Below, one piece after another: positions 53,874 through 63,977 of a stretch of 64,000 nt of DNA. The DNA is from Calidifontibacillus erzurumensis (lineage in GTDB: Bacteria; Bacillota; Bacilli; Bacillales; Bacillaceae_J). Each line of letters starts with the position of its first letter. Position 1 is the stretch's first letter. The position numbers and the translations under genes are program-made. The notes under the pieces are model-generated. The model worked only from the letters and a program-made list of their open reading frames with translations, was not told the origin of the DNA and did no database searches. The DNA lies in the NCBI RefSeq assembly GCF_013303125.1, contig NZ_JABTTE010000009.1, positions 1 to 64,000 on the forward strand. The letters are read 5' to 3'.

Positions 53874-54449
53874 GTGCAGCTTCCACGCCTTGAAATTACA
53901 AGCCAATTCGGTAAAATCGGTATTCGTTCTTATGATGCTGTCTTAGAAATACGCCAGCCGCCTGCTGACATGAAAATTCGGCAGCCTTTACCTGATGTGA
54001 CAATCACAAAAACAAATAGCAAATTGGAAATCGATCAATCCGAAGCATTTGCCGATGCAAACTTAAAGCCGGTTCATAGATGGATAAAAGAAAGAGCACA
54101 ACAAGCAAAGCAAATATTGCTGCAATACCTTGCAGAAGAAGCAAGGGAAGGCAGTCGTCTAATGAAAATCGAATCACATACGAATGCCATCGCTCAAATC
54201 GCTAAGGAGAAAAGTGAGCCTGACTACAAACAAGCAAATATCGCTTTCATTCCGGAAACACCGTTAAAGGTCAAGTTCCACTACACGCCGTCAAAGATTT
54301 CAATTCATGTGGGTGAATATGAGCCAAAAATTGCGGTCAAGGTAAACAAACCGATCATAAAGTATCGTCCTGGTGATGTGCAAGTTTATCTGAGACAAAA
54401 ACCATCCATTGAATTTAGTGCTCGGACAACTTACGACCGCACGATTTAA
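53874..54449 (+). CDS. yviE: YviE (DUF6470) protein
   Basis: A 191-aa protein, the same length as B. subtilis YviE as I remember it. Start GTG 53874 lies after GAGGGGTGAG; an in-frame ATG at 53811 has no site. It begins LPRLEITSQFGKIGIRSYDA and carries repeated beta-type stretches (LEIRQPPADMKIRQPLPDVT). The function is unknown; it is conserved between flgL and fliW. It may share a transcript with fliW-csrA. Confidence 0.88.
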   Translation: MQLPRLEITSQFGKIGIRSYDAVLEIRQPPADMKIRQPLPDVTITKTNSKLEIDQSEAFADANLKPVHRWIKERAQQAKQILLQYLAEEAREGSRLMKIESHTNAIAQIAKEKSEPDYKQANIAFIPETPLKVKFHYTPSKISIHVGEYEPKIAVKVNKPIIKYRPGDVQVYLRQKPSIEFSARTTYDRTI

Positions 54450-54523
54450 AGCTATTTGAAAATAGTTGTTTCATTTGTTCTATGCGTGAAGTAAATACAA
54501 AATAGAAAATGGTGATGAAAAAA

Positions 54524-54973
54524 ATGATCATTCAAACAAAATATCACGGTGAACTTGAAATAGACGAAAAAAAGATCATTCATTTTGAAGAAGGCATTCC
54601 GAGCTTCGAAGATGAAAAACAATTTATCATCTTGCCGCTAGAAGACAGTCCATTTTTGATCCTCCAATCGGTAAAAACGGCCAGCCTTGGCTTTGTGCTC
54701 ATCAGCCCATTTGAATATTTTCCTGACTATGATGCAGTCTTACCGGATGCGGCTGTTAAAAAATTAAAAATAGAAAATGAAAATGAAGTTGTTGTTTTTA
54801 CAATTTTAACGGTGCATGAACCGTTCGAAAATACAACGGCAAACTTGCGCGCACCAATCGTTGTCAATACAAAAGCACAGCTCGGCAAACAAGTCATCTT
54901 AAACAATGACAAATACACAACAAAACACCGCATTATCAAAAAATCCCCTGCTCCGATCGGCGAGGAGGGTTGA
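54524..54973 (+). CDS. fliW: Flagellar assembly factor FliW (CsrA antagonist)
   Basis: A 149-aa protein that binds either flagellin or CsrA and so ties flagellin translation to its export. The start is ATG 54524 with GGTGATG upstream; an upstream ATG at 54509 overlaps that site. Family patches are [32 protein letters not shown] and [20 protein letters not shown]. The stop is 2 bp before the csrA ATG, indicating coupled expression. Confidence 0.95.
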   Translation: MIIQTKYHGELEIDEKKIIHFEEGIPSFEDEKQFIILPLEDSPFLILQSVKTASLGFVLISPFEYFPDYDAVLPDAAVKKLKIENENEVVVFTILTVHEPFENTTANLRAPIVVNTKAQLGKQVILNNDKYTTKHRIIKKSPAPIGEEG

Positions 54974-54975
54974 TC

Positions 54976-55206
54976 ATGCTTGTATTAACAAGAAAAATAA
55001 ACCAATCGATTCAAATTGGCGACAATATCGAACTTACCATCCTTGCTATTGAAGGTGAACAAGTAAAAATCGGCATCAACGCGCCAAAGCATATTGATAT
55101 TCATAGAAAAGAAGTGTATTTAGCTATTCAACAAGAAAATGCACAGGCCTCAGCAATTCCAAAAGATGTGTTGGAAAGCTTGTCCAAGCAATTACGAAAA
55201 AAATAA
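54976..55206 (+). CDS. csrA: RNA-binding translational repressor CsrA
   Basis: A 76-aa homodimeric protein that represses hag translation by binding GGA motifs. It starts [20 protein letters not shown], with [19 protein letters not shown] (about 35-53, including the RNA-binding Arg). ATG 54976 has GAGGAGGG upstream. It is followed by a terminator and then hag, whose leader contains a matching hairpin. Confidence 0.96.
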   Translation: MLVLTRKINQSIQIGDNIELTILAIEGEQVKIGINAPKHIDIHRKEVYLAIQQENAQASAIPKDVLESLSKQLRKK

Positions 55207-55262
55207 AAAGAGTCCTCTCGCATATCTTAGCTTCTATTTCCCGCGGTCGAAAAGACTGGCCT

Positions 55263-55300
55263 AAACCACTTAGAGCAACATTTGTCTAAGTGGTTTTTTT
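55263..55300 (+). terminator. Intrinsic terminator of csrA
   Basis: Perfect 12-bp stem AAACCACTTAGA / TCTAAGTGGTTT, followed by a run of T. Confidence 0.9.
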
Positions 55301-55341
55301 GTGAAAAAAATGTGAAATCAAAAAAATTTTTTTAAATCTAT

Positions 55342-55367
55342 TAAACTTCTAAAACATGTACCGATAT
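55342..55367 (+). promoter_or_regulatory. Sigma-D promoter of hag
   Basis: TAAA (55342-55345), 14-bp spacer, ACCGATAT (55360-55367), seven of eight matches. The resulting leader is about 95 nt, long enough for the CsrA sites. Confidence 0.88.
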
Positions 55368-55426
55368 AAAAAATGTACAAGGTTAGTATTAAAGGCGGCC
55401 GATTTAATCACTAACCAAAACAAAAA

Positions 55427-55461
55427 TCACATGGATGTGAAAAACAAAAATTCAGGGAGGA
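55427..55461 (+). promoter_or_regulatory. CsrA-binding leader of hag
   Basis: A hairpin TCACA-TGGA-TGTGA (55427-55440) puts GGA in the loop, the preferred CsrA site. A second GGA lies in the ribosome binding site AGGGAGGA (55454-55461). Two such sites, one in a hairpin and one over the Shine-Dalgarno sequence, are the known layout of the B. subtilis hag leader. Confidence 0.8.
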
Positions 55462-55468
55462 AATTAAA

Positions 55469-56308
55469 ATGAGAATCAATCACAACATTGCAGCGCTTAA
55501 TACGTATCGTCAATTAGGTAATGCAAACAATGCACAACTTAAATCAATGGAAAAATTATCTTCAGGCCTTCGAATTAACCGTGCTGGAGACGATGCTGCG
55601 GGTCTTTCTATTTCTGAAAAAATGAGAGGTCAAATTCGCGGTTTGGAACAAGCTTCTCGTAATGCTCAAGATGGAATTTCATTAATTCAAACTGCAGAAG
55701 GGGCTTTAAACGAAACACATGCAATTTTGCAACGTATGCGTGAATTAGCTGTACAAGGTGCAAATGACACAAATGTAACTGCAGATCGTAAGGCAATCAA
55801 TGATGAGTTGCTAGAATTAAAGAAAGAAATTGACCGTATTTCAACTGATACAGAATTTAACAAACAAAAACTTATTAATGCTGTGGGAACTTATAATTTC
55901 CAAATTGGTGCTAACTCTAGCCAAAAGATAACATTAACACTTAATCAAATGAATGCTTCTAATTTAGTTGCTGGAACTGGTGTAACAAATATAACAAGTA
56001 CTAATATTTCTAATTTAACCTCATATGGTAAATATACAGAATTTATTTCGACTTTAGATAAGGCGATTGAAAAGGTGTCAGGAGAGCGTTCTAAACTAGG
56101 AGCTTACCAAAATCGTTTAGAACATACGATCAATAACTTGAATACTAGTGCTGAAAACTTAACTGCTGCTGAATCTCGTATTCGCGATGTCGATATGGCA
56201 AAAGAAATGATGGAACAAACAAAAGCGTCTATTCTTGCTCAAGCGTCTCAAGCAATGCTAGCTCAGGCTAACCAACAGCCGCAAAATGTATTACAATTAT
56301 TACGCTAA
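55469..56308 (+). CDS. hag: Flagellin Hag, main filament protein
   Basis: A 279-aa flagellin with conserved N-terminus (MRINHNIAALNTYRQLGNAN, LSSGLRINRAGDDAAGLSIS) and C-terminus (RLEHTINNLNTSAENLTAAE, then ASQAMLAQANQQPQNVLQLL). The surface part is short (about 160-200) and Thr/Ser/Asn-rich, offering O-glycosylation sites for the Maf enzymes encoded next door. Expression is under sigma-D and CsrA/FliW control as seen in the leader. A strong terminator follows. Confidence 0.97.
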   Translation: MRINHNIAALNTYRQLGNANNAQLKSMEKLSSGLRINRAGDDAAGLSISEKMRGQIRGLEQASRNAQDGISLIQTAEGALNETHAILQRMRELAVQGANDTNVTADRKAINDELLELKKEIDRISTDTEFNKQKLINAVGTYNFQIGANSSQKITLTLNQMNASNLVAGTGVTNITSTNISNLTSYGKYTEFISTLDKAIEKVSGERSKLGAYQNRLEHTINNLNTSAENLTAAESRIRDVDMAKEMMEQTKASILAQASQAMLAQANQQPQNVLQLLR

Positions 56309-56325
56309 TTTATTATTTATATTTT

Positions 56326-56360
56326 AAAACAGGCAACCTTTTTGGTTGCCTGTTTTAAAA
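56326..56360 (+). terminator. Intrinsic terminator of hag
   Basis: Perfect 13-bp stem AAAACAGGCAACC / GGTTGCCTGTTTT with a 5-nt T loop. Some read-through could feed the maf gene that starts 22 bp later. Confidence 0.9.
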
Positions 56361-56381
56361 TTAATAAGGAGTGCTGAAACT

Positions 56382-58163
56382 ATGAATAACATATGCATAG
56401 CCGATAACGATGAGCAACGGGTAAATGAAAATATCATAATGTTAAAAAGCAAAAGCGGTCTGCCGATTATGAAATTTAATGGTTTGTTTTTGAATAGCCA
56501 ATACTCCCCAATAAAAGAGGCCGAATTACTCGCAGAACATCATTATAAAAAGAACCATGTCCATATTTTATTCGGGTTAAGTTCATCTTATTTAGCAATA
56601 GAGCTCCTAAAAAAAATTGATGAAAGTGATTTTCTTTTAATAATTGAACCTAGTAAAAATTTATTTGATCGTGTAAAAAAATTAGGGTTATTATCTCAGT
56701 TAATAAATCATCCAAACGTCTTCTTTATAGTAGGCTTTGATGAAAAAAAAATTGAGGCAAAGATAGAATATTTAATACATACAAAGTATATGGCACAAGT
56801 CGAATTTATTGTTTCCCCTAATTATGAAAAGATTTATCCAATTTTTATTAATGTATTAAAAGATATAATTAAAAAAAATGTATATCTAGCTTTGGTGAAT
56901 ATTAATACGATGACACTTTTTTCAAAAGTTTGGCAAGAAAATTTATTATGCAATTTAAAAGAATTATGGAAGTCACTTCCTTTCGAAAACTTTAAAAACA
57001 AATTAAACTGTCCGGTAATTATTGCATCTTCCGGTCCATCACTAACAAAACAATTGGATCTACTAAAGTTAGTGAAAGAAAATGAATCTGCGCTTATTAT
57101 TGCAGCAGGCTCCACGATAAATCCTCTATTAAATGCAGGCATTCAACCGCATCTAATTGTATCAATTGATGGAGGAGTAGGTAATTGGGAGCATTTTAAG
57201 AATATTCAATATGATAATATACCATTATTTTACAGTTTAGTTGTTCATAAAGATATCCCGAAAAAACATACAGGTATTAAAGTGGCTTTCAATAAAGATG
57301 ATAAGCAACTGGAAAAGTGGGTCAATAAGACTATTGGTAAAGAGCTTGGTTTTGTAAAAGGAGGTTCATCAGTTGCTAATGATTGTTTTTTTATAGCAAA
57401 AAATATTTCTACTGGGCCAATAGCATTCATAGGACAAGATTTGGCATATACAAATAATTTAACACACGCAGAAGGAAACAGAAATTTGAAAAGTGTAAAT
57501 CAATATGATTTTCAAAATAATAAAAGGTTTGTTAAATTGAAAGGTTATTATGGTGATGAAGTAAATAGTGATTACGTTTTTTTAGGGATGAAAAAAACTT
57601 TTGAGGATATGGTCATTACTTTTCGTAATGAAGGAGATTTACGGCCTATATTTAATTGCACAGAGGGAGGAGTTTTTATTGAAGGTTTTGAAAATTTGCC
57701 TTTTAAACAATTTGTAGATACTTATTGTACACAAAATCATGCTGTGGATTTTCAAAACTTGTTTGCATTTTATAAACATGATTTGAATCAAAAACAATTT
57801 ATAGAAGAAAATTTGAAACTAGAGAAGAAAAATCTGGAGAGAGTAGTGGATTTATCAAAAGAGGCTATGGATATTATAAAAAATGTAAAAGGAGAACATG
57901 AAAAAATAGATGAAGAAATATTGACTAAATTAGATGAAATTGATTCAAAGCTTGTTGATTGTGTAAATAATAATATTTTAGTTTACATAGTCAATCCAAT
58001 TATATTCAGAGTAAATTATTTATATCAAGAAGGTAAAAATGAATCGAGAGAAGAGTTTGCGAAACGGATATTAAACAAATCTGAAGCATTGTATTCTGGT
58101 ATTTTAAAGGCTACAGAGTCTACATTAAAAATATTTGAAAAAGTATTAACCAGAAATTGCTAG
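56382..58163 (+). CDS. maf: Motility accessory factor Maf, flagellin glycosyltransferase 1
   Basis: A 593-aa cytosolic enzyme of the MAF/DUF115 family that transfers nonulosonic acids to Ser/Thr of flagellin. The start is ATG 56382 with AAGGAGTG upstream. The core has CPVIIASSGPSLTKQLDLLK (about 215-234), AAGSTINPLLNAGIQPHLIV, SIDGG, GGSSVANDCFFIAK, GPIAFIGQDLAY (about 345-356), HAEGNR, and FNCTEGGVFIEG (about 425-436). A helical C-terminus (about 450-590) completes it. It is directly after hag and upstream of pse genes, so pseudaminic acid is the likely donor sugar. Confidence 0.93.
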   Translation: MNNICIADNDEQRVNENIIMLKSKSGLPIMKFNGLFLNSQYSPIKEAELLAEHHYKKNHVHILFGLSSSYLAIELLKKIDESDFLLIIEPSKNLFDRVKKLGLLSQLINHPNVFFIVGFDEKKIEAKIEYLIHTKYMAQVEFIVSPNYEKIYPIFINVLKDIIKKNVYLALVNINTMTLFSKVWQENLLCNLKELWKSLPFENFKNKLNCPVIIASSGPSLTKQLDLLKLVKENESALIIAAGSTINPLLNAGIQPHLIVSIDGGVGNWEHFKNIQYDNIPLFYSLVVHKDIPKKHTGIKVAFNKDDKQLEKWVNKTIGKELGFVKGGSSVANDCFFIAKNISTGPIAFIGQDLAYTNNLTHAEGNRNLKSVNQYDFQNNKRFVKLKGYYGDEVNSDYVFLGMKKTFEDMVITFRNEGDLRPIFNCTEGGVFIEGFENLPFKQFVDTYCTQNHAVDFQNLFAFYKHDLNQKQFIEENLKLEKKNLERVVDLSKEAMDIIKNVKGEHEKIDEEILTKLDEIDSKLVDCVNNNILVYIVNPIIFRVNYLYQEGKNESREEFAKRILNKSEALYSGILKATESTLKIFEKVLTRNC

Positions 58164-58249
58164 AATAAATTTCTTTAACCTTCTTTTTATTCCTGAAAAA
58201 CGATGCGTACGAATATGACTAATAAAATAAAAGTTATGGGGTAATTTTT

Positions 58250-58624
58250 ATGAAAGAAAAAAATCAACAATTAATTCAAAATACTTTGCATAGTTTATCG
58301 GATTTTCTACCAAAGATAGCTAATACTTGTTTATCTATTGCAGATTTATTTAGAGCAAATAAAGATGGTGAAGCATTTAAATATATCCAACAATTTATTG
58401 AAGCCATTGATTGGTCGATTCAAGCAATTAATGGAATAAAAAATTTGGAAAGCTCCTTAAATATTGATACGAATGAGATTAATGAGTTCTTGTCCGAAGC
58501 AAAAAAAGGGTTGGAATTAAATGATTTAGTGTTAATTGCAGATATGTTTGAATATGAAATTTGTCCAATTATAGAAAAATGGATAGCAGAAGTTCAAAGT
58601 TTTCATGGTGAATATGTAAAATGA
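58250..58624 (+). CDS. Small helical protein coupled to the second Maf
   Basis: A 124-aa acidic, all-helical protein with no recognised motif (e.g. SLSDFLPKIANTCLSIADLF, then AIDWSIQAINGIKNLESSLN). Its stop overlaps the next maf start (ATGA at 58621-58624), which means coupled translation. Helical-bundle character and position between two glycosyltransferases suggest a dedicated chaperone or adaptor for flagellin or Maf (inference). It is not FliS by motif. Confidence 0.75.
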   Translation: MKEKNQQLIQNTLHSLSDFLPKIANTCLSIADLFRANKDGEAFKYIQQFIEAIDWSIQAINGIKNLESSLNIDTNEINEFLSEAKKGLELNDLVLIADMFEYEICPIIEKWIAEVQSFHGEYVK

Positions 58625-59883
58625 AATGGCATCTGAAAAATACTAAAACAGTACCAACTTTGATAATTCACGAAAATCAAAAAGATATTCTTTTATACAG
58701 CAAATATGACCCGATGAAAGATGTCATAACATGGATAGATGGCATTCAAATAAATAAACAATCTAAAGATATTATTATTATTGGAATGGGGTTAGGCTAT
58801 CATGTTTTACATCTAGCACAAAAATATAACAATTATCAAATTCATGTTTTTGAATTCAACAATGCATTTGCTGAATGGTTAATAAAAAATGAATTATTAA
58901 ATTTTATCGATTCAAATAAAAATATTAAATTTTATTATCAAAAGGATTTGCGTAAGTTATTGGCGGAATTATCCTCTATAATGATTAAAGCACAAAATAA
59001 TTTTTTTATTCATAAGCCATCATTAAACTTAATTGAAAACTATGAAATTAAATTGATGCTGCAGTCATTTATCATAAAAAGAGATACGATTAATGATCAC
59101 GGAGAGTTGTTAGATTTTAATTATAAAAAAAATATTGAATTAAATGATAAAGATATTCGTCCTTTTTTAAGTCTTTATAAGAATCATCCAATCATACTTG
59201 CATCTGCAGGTCCGTCTTTAACAAAGCATCTTTCATTATTAAAAAAGGCCTTAGAAAGTAAAATACAAATTGCATGTGTTGGTACAGCGTTAAAACCATT
59301 AATAAGTGCTGGAATTATTCCTAGTTTTATTATGATCTCTGATCCTAATGATAAAATTTTAGAACAATTTGAGAATTTATATAATTTGAATATCCCCTTA
59401 TTTTACTTAAGCACCGCCAATAATCTTACTGTGAAAACATATAATGGTCCAAGATATGTTGTTTGGCAAAAGGGATACGGTCCAGCAGAAGTACAAGCAA
59501 AAGCAGTCGGTGTTCCTCTAGTTGAAACAGGCGGTTCAGTGGCAACTTGCTTATTAGACCTGTTAGTAAAAATGGGGTTTAATAAGATTGCTTTAGTAGG
59601 TCAGGATTTAGCCTTTACAGACTTCCAATCCCATGCACAAGGAACACATGCATATAGGAAGATAAAGGGGTTTAGTAATCTAATAAAGGTTGATGATTAT
59701 TATCTTAAAAATAAAATTTATACCTCTCGGAATTTATATATTTATTTAAGATGGTTTGAAATGTATGCAGAAAAAATAAATCATGTTGAATTATGGAATT
59801 GCACGGAAGGCGGAGCCCATATTAAAGGTTGGAAGCATAAAACTTTAAAAGAGTTTCTAAACAACGTAAATAGTGCTGAATAG
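58621..59883 (+). CDS. Maf-type flagellin glycosyltransferase 2
   Basis: A 420-aa, shorter Maf/DUF115 protein. It has a Rossmann-type start DIIIIGMGLGYHVLHLAQKY (about 48-67), then HPIILASAGPSLTKHLSLLK (about 190-209), GTALKPLISAGIIPSFIMIS, ETGGSVATCLLDLL, KIALVGQDLAFTDFQSHAQG and LWNCTEGGAHIKGW. It lacks the long helical C-terminus of the first Maf. Starting on ATGA within the small helical gene, it may form a unit with that protein and could act on a different flagellin or with a different sugar. Confidence 0.9.
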   Translation: MKWHLKNTKTVPTLIIHENQKDILLYSKYDPMKDVITWIDGIQINKQSKDIIIIGMGLGYHVLHLAQKYNNYQIHVFEFNNAFAEWLIKNELLNFIDSNKNIKFYYQKDLRKLLAELSSIMIKAQNNFFIHKPSLNLIENYEIKLMLQSFIIKRDTINDHGELLDFNYKKNIELNDKDIRPFLSLYKNHPIILASAGPSLTKHLSLLKKALESKIQIACVGTALKPLISAGIIPSFIMISDPNDKILEQFENLYNLNIPLFYLSTANNLTVKTYNGPRYVVWQKGYGPAEVQAKAVGVPLVETGGSVATCLLDLLVKMGFNKIALVGQDLAFTDFQSHAQGTHAYRKIKGFSNLIKVDDYYLKNKIYTSRNLYIYLRWFEMYAEKINHVELWNCTEGGAHIKGWKHKTLKEFLNNVNSAE

Positions 59884-60017
59884 TATTTTTTTAAAATAGC
59901 AGTTTTTGTTATGAAAACTTTTTTTATTAAATAAAAATTAGAAGATTTGACAGTTTATTTGAAATTTAATTAGTAAAGTATAGCAAAAAAGTAAATAAAG
60001 GAATACAAGATGAATAA

Positions 60018-61010
<993 letters not shown>

Positions 61011-61048
61011 CAATAAATTCAGTAAATAAAATAGAAAGGAAGTTTAAC

Positions 61049-62221
61049 TTGAGAGAAAAACCGGTTAGAGACAGTTATTTACCATATGGTCGACAATGGA
61101 TTGATGAAGATGATATTCAAGCAGTAATTAAAATTTTAAAAGGTGATTACTTAACAACTGGTCCTGCCGTTGTTGAATTTGAGAAAGCCATTGCAAATTA
61201 CGTTGGTGCCAAATATGCTGTTGCATTTTCTAATGGAACAGCTGCCCTTCATGGGGCTTGTTTTGCTGCAGGTATAGGTAATGGTGATGAGGTGATTACA
61301 ACGCCAATGACCTTTGCTGCAAGTGCAAATTGCGTTCTTTATCAAGGAGGAAAGCCTGTTTTTGCCGATATCAATCCAAAAACGTATAATATTGATCCGC
61401 AAAAAGTTGAGGAATTAATTACTGATAAAACAAAGGCTATCATTCCTGTACATTTTACAGGACAGCCGGCAGCATTAGATGAAATTCATCAAATTGCTAA
61501 AGCGCACAATTTAGTTGTAATTGAGGACGCGGCACATGCATTAGGGGCCACTTATAAAGGACAGATGATAGGTTCATTAAGTGATATGACTATGTTTAGT
61601 TTCCATCCAGTTAAACATATTACATCAGGTGAAGGTGGAATTATTACAACAAATAATGAAGAATATTATCAAAAACTACTTCAATTCCGGTCTCATGGAA
61701 TTACAAGGGATACAGAAAAATTAATGGGATATCATGGTCCGTGGTATTATGAAATGCAATTCTTAGGATTCAATTATCGTTTGACAGATATTCAAGCCGC
61801 ATTAGGTACTAGTCAATTAAAGAAAATTGATAAATTTATCGATCTGAGAAAGAAATATGTATCAATGTATAATGATGCATTTAAAGAGATTGATGAAATC
61901 CAAACACCTTATCAAGATCCAAATTGCTCATCGAGTTGGCATTTGTATATTATTCGCCTTGATTTAGAGAAGTTATCAGGGAACAGGACAGATATTTTTG
62001 AAGCTTTATTGAAAGAAAATATTGGTGTTAATGTGCACTATATTCCTGTTCATTTACACCCATACTATGCACAACTAGGCTATGAGCGAGGAATATGTCC
62101 GAATGCGGAAAAGTTATATGAAGAAATTATCACGTTGCCACTTTTTCCTGCAATGACTGAAGATGATGTGAAGGATGTAATATCAGCTGTAAAAAAAGTG
62201 ATAAATTATTATCGAAAGTAG
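61049..62221 (+). CDS. pseC: UDP-4-keto-sugar aminotransferase PseC
   Basis: Second step: PLP-dependent amination at C4 of the PseB product. The 390-aa DegT/DnrJ/EryC1-family enzyme has AFSNGTAALHGACFAAGIG (about 57-75), TPMTFAASANCVLYQGG, IPVHFTGQP, VIEDAAHALGA and the PLP lysine in FHPVKHITSGEGG (about 187-199). TTG start 61049 has AAAGGAAG upstream. It lies 38 bp after pseB. Confidence 0.95.
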   Translation: MREKPVRDSYLPYGRQWIDEDDIQAVIKILKGDYLTTGPAVVEFEKAIANYVGAKYAVAFSNGTAALHGACFAAGIGNGDEVITTPMTFAASANCVLYQGGKPVFADINPKTYNIDPQKVEELITDKTKAIIPVHFTGQPAALDEIHQIAKAHNLVVIEDAAHALGATYKGQMIGSLSDMTMFSFHPVKHITSGEGGIITTNNEEYYQKLLQFRSHGITRDTEKLMGYHGPWYYEMQFLGFNYRLTDIQAALGTSQLKKIDKFIDLRKKYVSMYNDAFKEIDEIQTPYQDPNCSSSWHLYIIRLDLEKLSGNRTDIFEALLKENIGVNVHYIPVHLHPYYAQLGYERGICPNAEKLYEEIITLPLFPAMTEDDVKDVISAVKKVINYYRK

Positions 62222-62230
62222 GGCAATTAA

Positions 62231-62965
62231 ATGAAAATTGCAGCTATAATACAAGCTAGAATGGGTTCAACAAGACTTTCAGGAAAAGTCATGAAAGAAT
62301 TAAAGGGAACAACAGTATTATCTCATGTAATTGAACGAGTAAAGCAATCTAAATTTATAGAAGAGATTATTATTGCAACAACTATTCATAAACGAGACGA
62401 TATTATTGAGAAGGAAGCATTAAATTGTGGTTGTAAAGTCTTTCGAGGTAGCGAAGAAGATGTCCTCAGCCGTTATTACTATGCTGCAAAAGAAAATAAT
62501 ATTGATGTCATCATAAGGATTACCTCAGACTGCCCACTAATAGATCCATTTGTTATCGATGAAATAATTGAATTCTATCTCAAGGGTACCTATGATCTTG
62601 TAACAAACGCTGGATCAGATCTTATGCAAAGAACATATCCTAGAGGATTGGATACAGAAGTTTTTTCTTTTGAAGTTCTGGAAAATACATTTTTAAATGG
62701 TAAAGAAAGTTATCATCGAGAACACGTCACTCCTTTCATTTATGAAGATAGTAAAAAAATCTATTATTACAAAAATAAAGTGGATTATTCTAAACATCGC
62801 TGGACGTTAGATACAGAAGAAGATTACAAGTTGATAAGTGAAATATATAACAGACTATATAAAGGAACTCATGACTTCTATCTACCTGATATCATTGAAT
62901 TATTTGCAGAAGAACCAGATTTATTTACTATTAATGCACATATTGAACAAAAGAAGATTAAGTAA
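62231..62965 (+). CDS. pseF: Cytidylyltransferase, SpsF/PseF-like
   Basis: A 244-aa nucleotidyltransferase that would activate pseudaminic acid as CMP-Pse. It begins MKIAAIIQARMGSTRLSGKV with the NTP-binding pattern QARMGSTRLSGK, and has DCPLIDPFVIDEII (about 98-111) and YPRGLDTEVFSFEVL (about 136-150). These features fit the SpsF group of CMP-sugar synthetase relatives. In pse loci a PseF or SpsF protein occupies this position. The exact substrate is inferred from context. Confidence 0.8.
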   Translation: MKIAAIIQARMGSTRLSGKVMKELKGTTVLSHVIERVKQSKFIEEIIIATTIHKRDDIIEKEALNCGCKVFRGSEEDVLSRYYYAAKENNIDVIIRITSDCPLIDPFVIDEIIEFYLKGTYDLVTNAGSDLMQRTYPRGLDTEVFSFEVLENTFLNGKESYHREHVTPFIYEDSKKIYYYKNKVDYSKHRWTLDTEEDYKLISEIYNRLYKGTHDFYLPDIIELFAEEPDLFTINAHIEQKKIK

Positions 62966-62979
62966 AAGGGATGGAAATC

Positions 62980-63963
62980 ATGAGGGCGTTGATATTCACA
63001 GAAGGTGGAAGTCAAATTGGACTGGGACATATTTCTAGGTGCAGCTCTTTATACGATGAATTACAACAAAGAGGAATTGAAGTTGAATTTATAATAAATG
63101 GTGACATGGATCAATTTGAGATAATACAAGACAAGCAATACAAAGTTGTTAATTGGTTATCAAAAAGCTTCTTAAAAAATTATATACGAAAGAGTGACTA
63201 TTGTATTGTAGACTCTTATTTAGCCGATGAAGAGTTATATCAAATTATATCAACTCAAGCGAAAAAGGCATTATATATTGATGATAATGGTAGGATTCAA
63301 TATCCACAAGGAATCGTTGTGAATCCATCTCTCAGTACCAGAGCAGTTAAATATCCTAAAAATGATAATAATTGCTATTTAATTGGACCAAAATATATTA
63401 TCTTGAGAAGCCCCTTTATTCAAGTTAGAAGAGAGGGCATTAATTCTCAGGTAATAGAAGTATTAATTACTCTTGGTGGATCTGATATACACAATTTAAC
63501 TTCAAGTATTTTAAAGCAACTTAGTAGTAAAAGATCAGATATTATTTTTAATGTAGTTATAGGAAGCGCATTTGAAAATGTTGAAGAAATAAAGAGCATT
63601 ACCACAAGAAATATCAAATTTTACGAGAATGTAACAGCTTCTGAAATGAAATCTCTTATGTTAAGGTCTGATTTTGCAATAACTGCAGCTGGACAGACCA
63701 TTTATGAATTGATAGCCACGCAAACACCTTTTATTCCAATAAAAGTTATCGAAAATCAGAATATTAATATAGTTGGATTGAAAGAATATAATCTAGTTAA
63801 TACAGTTCTAGATTATAGAGACGTAGACTTTTTACATCAATTACAGAAGGAATTTGATAATCTATTAGATTATAGTAAGAGAAAAGAAATAGCTAAATTA
63901 TACGAGAATGTTATAGATGGATTAGGGAGAAGAAGGATAGTAGATAGATTGGTAACTAATTAA
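62980..63963 (+). CDS. pseG: UDP-2,4-diacetamido-2,4,6-trideoxy-altropyranose hydrolase PseG
   Basis: Removes UDP from the 6-deoxy-AltdiNAc intermediate. The 327-aa GT-B fold protein has the N-terminal TEGGSQIGLGHISRCSSLYD (about 7-26) including the catalytic His, the SDYCIVDSYLADEELY loop, VLITLGGSDIHNLTS (about 163-177) and FAITAAGQTIYELIATQTPF (about 231-250). ATG 62980 has AAAAGGGATGG upstream; an ATG three codons earlier lies in that site. A further pse gene probably follows. Confidence 0.92.
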   Translation: MRALIFTEGGSQIGLGHISRCSSLYDELQQRGIEVEFIINGDMDQFEIIQDKQYKVVNWLSKSFLKNYIRKSDYCIVDSYLADEELYQIISTQAKKALYIDDNGRIQYPQGIVVNPSLSTRAVKYPKNDNNCYLIGPKYIILRSPFIQVRREGINSQVIEVLITLGGSDIHNLTSSILKQLSSKRSDIIFNVVIGSAFENVEEIKSITTRNIKFYENVTASEMKSLMLRSDFAITAAGQTIYELIATQTPFIPIKVIENQNINIVGLKEYNLVNTVLDYRDVDFLHQLQKEFDNLLDYSKRKEIAKLYENVIDGLGRRRIVDRLVTN

Positions 63964-63977
63964 GAGGTGAAATGACT

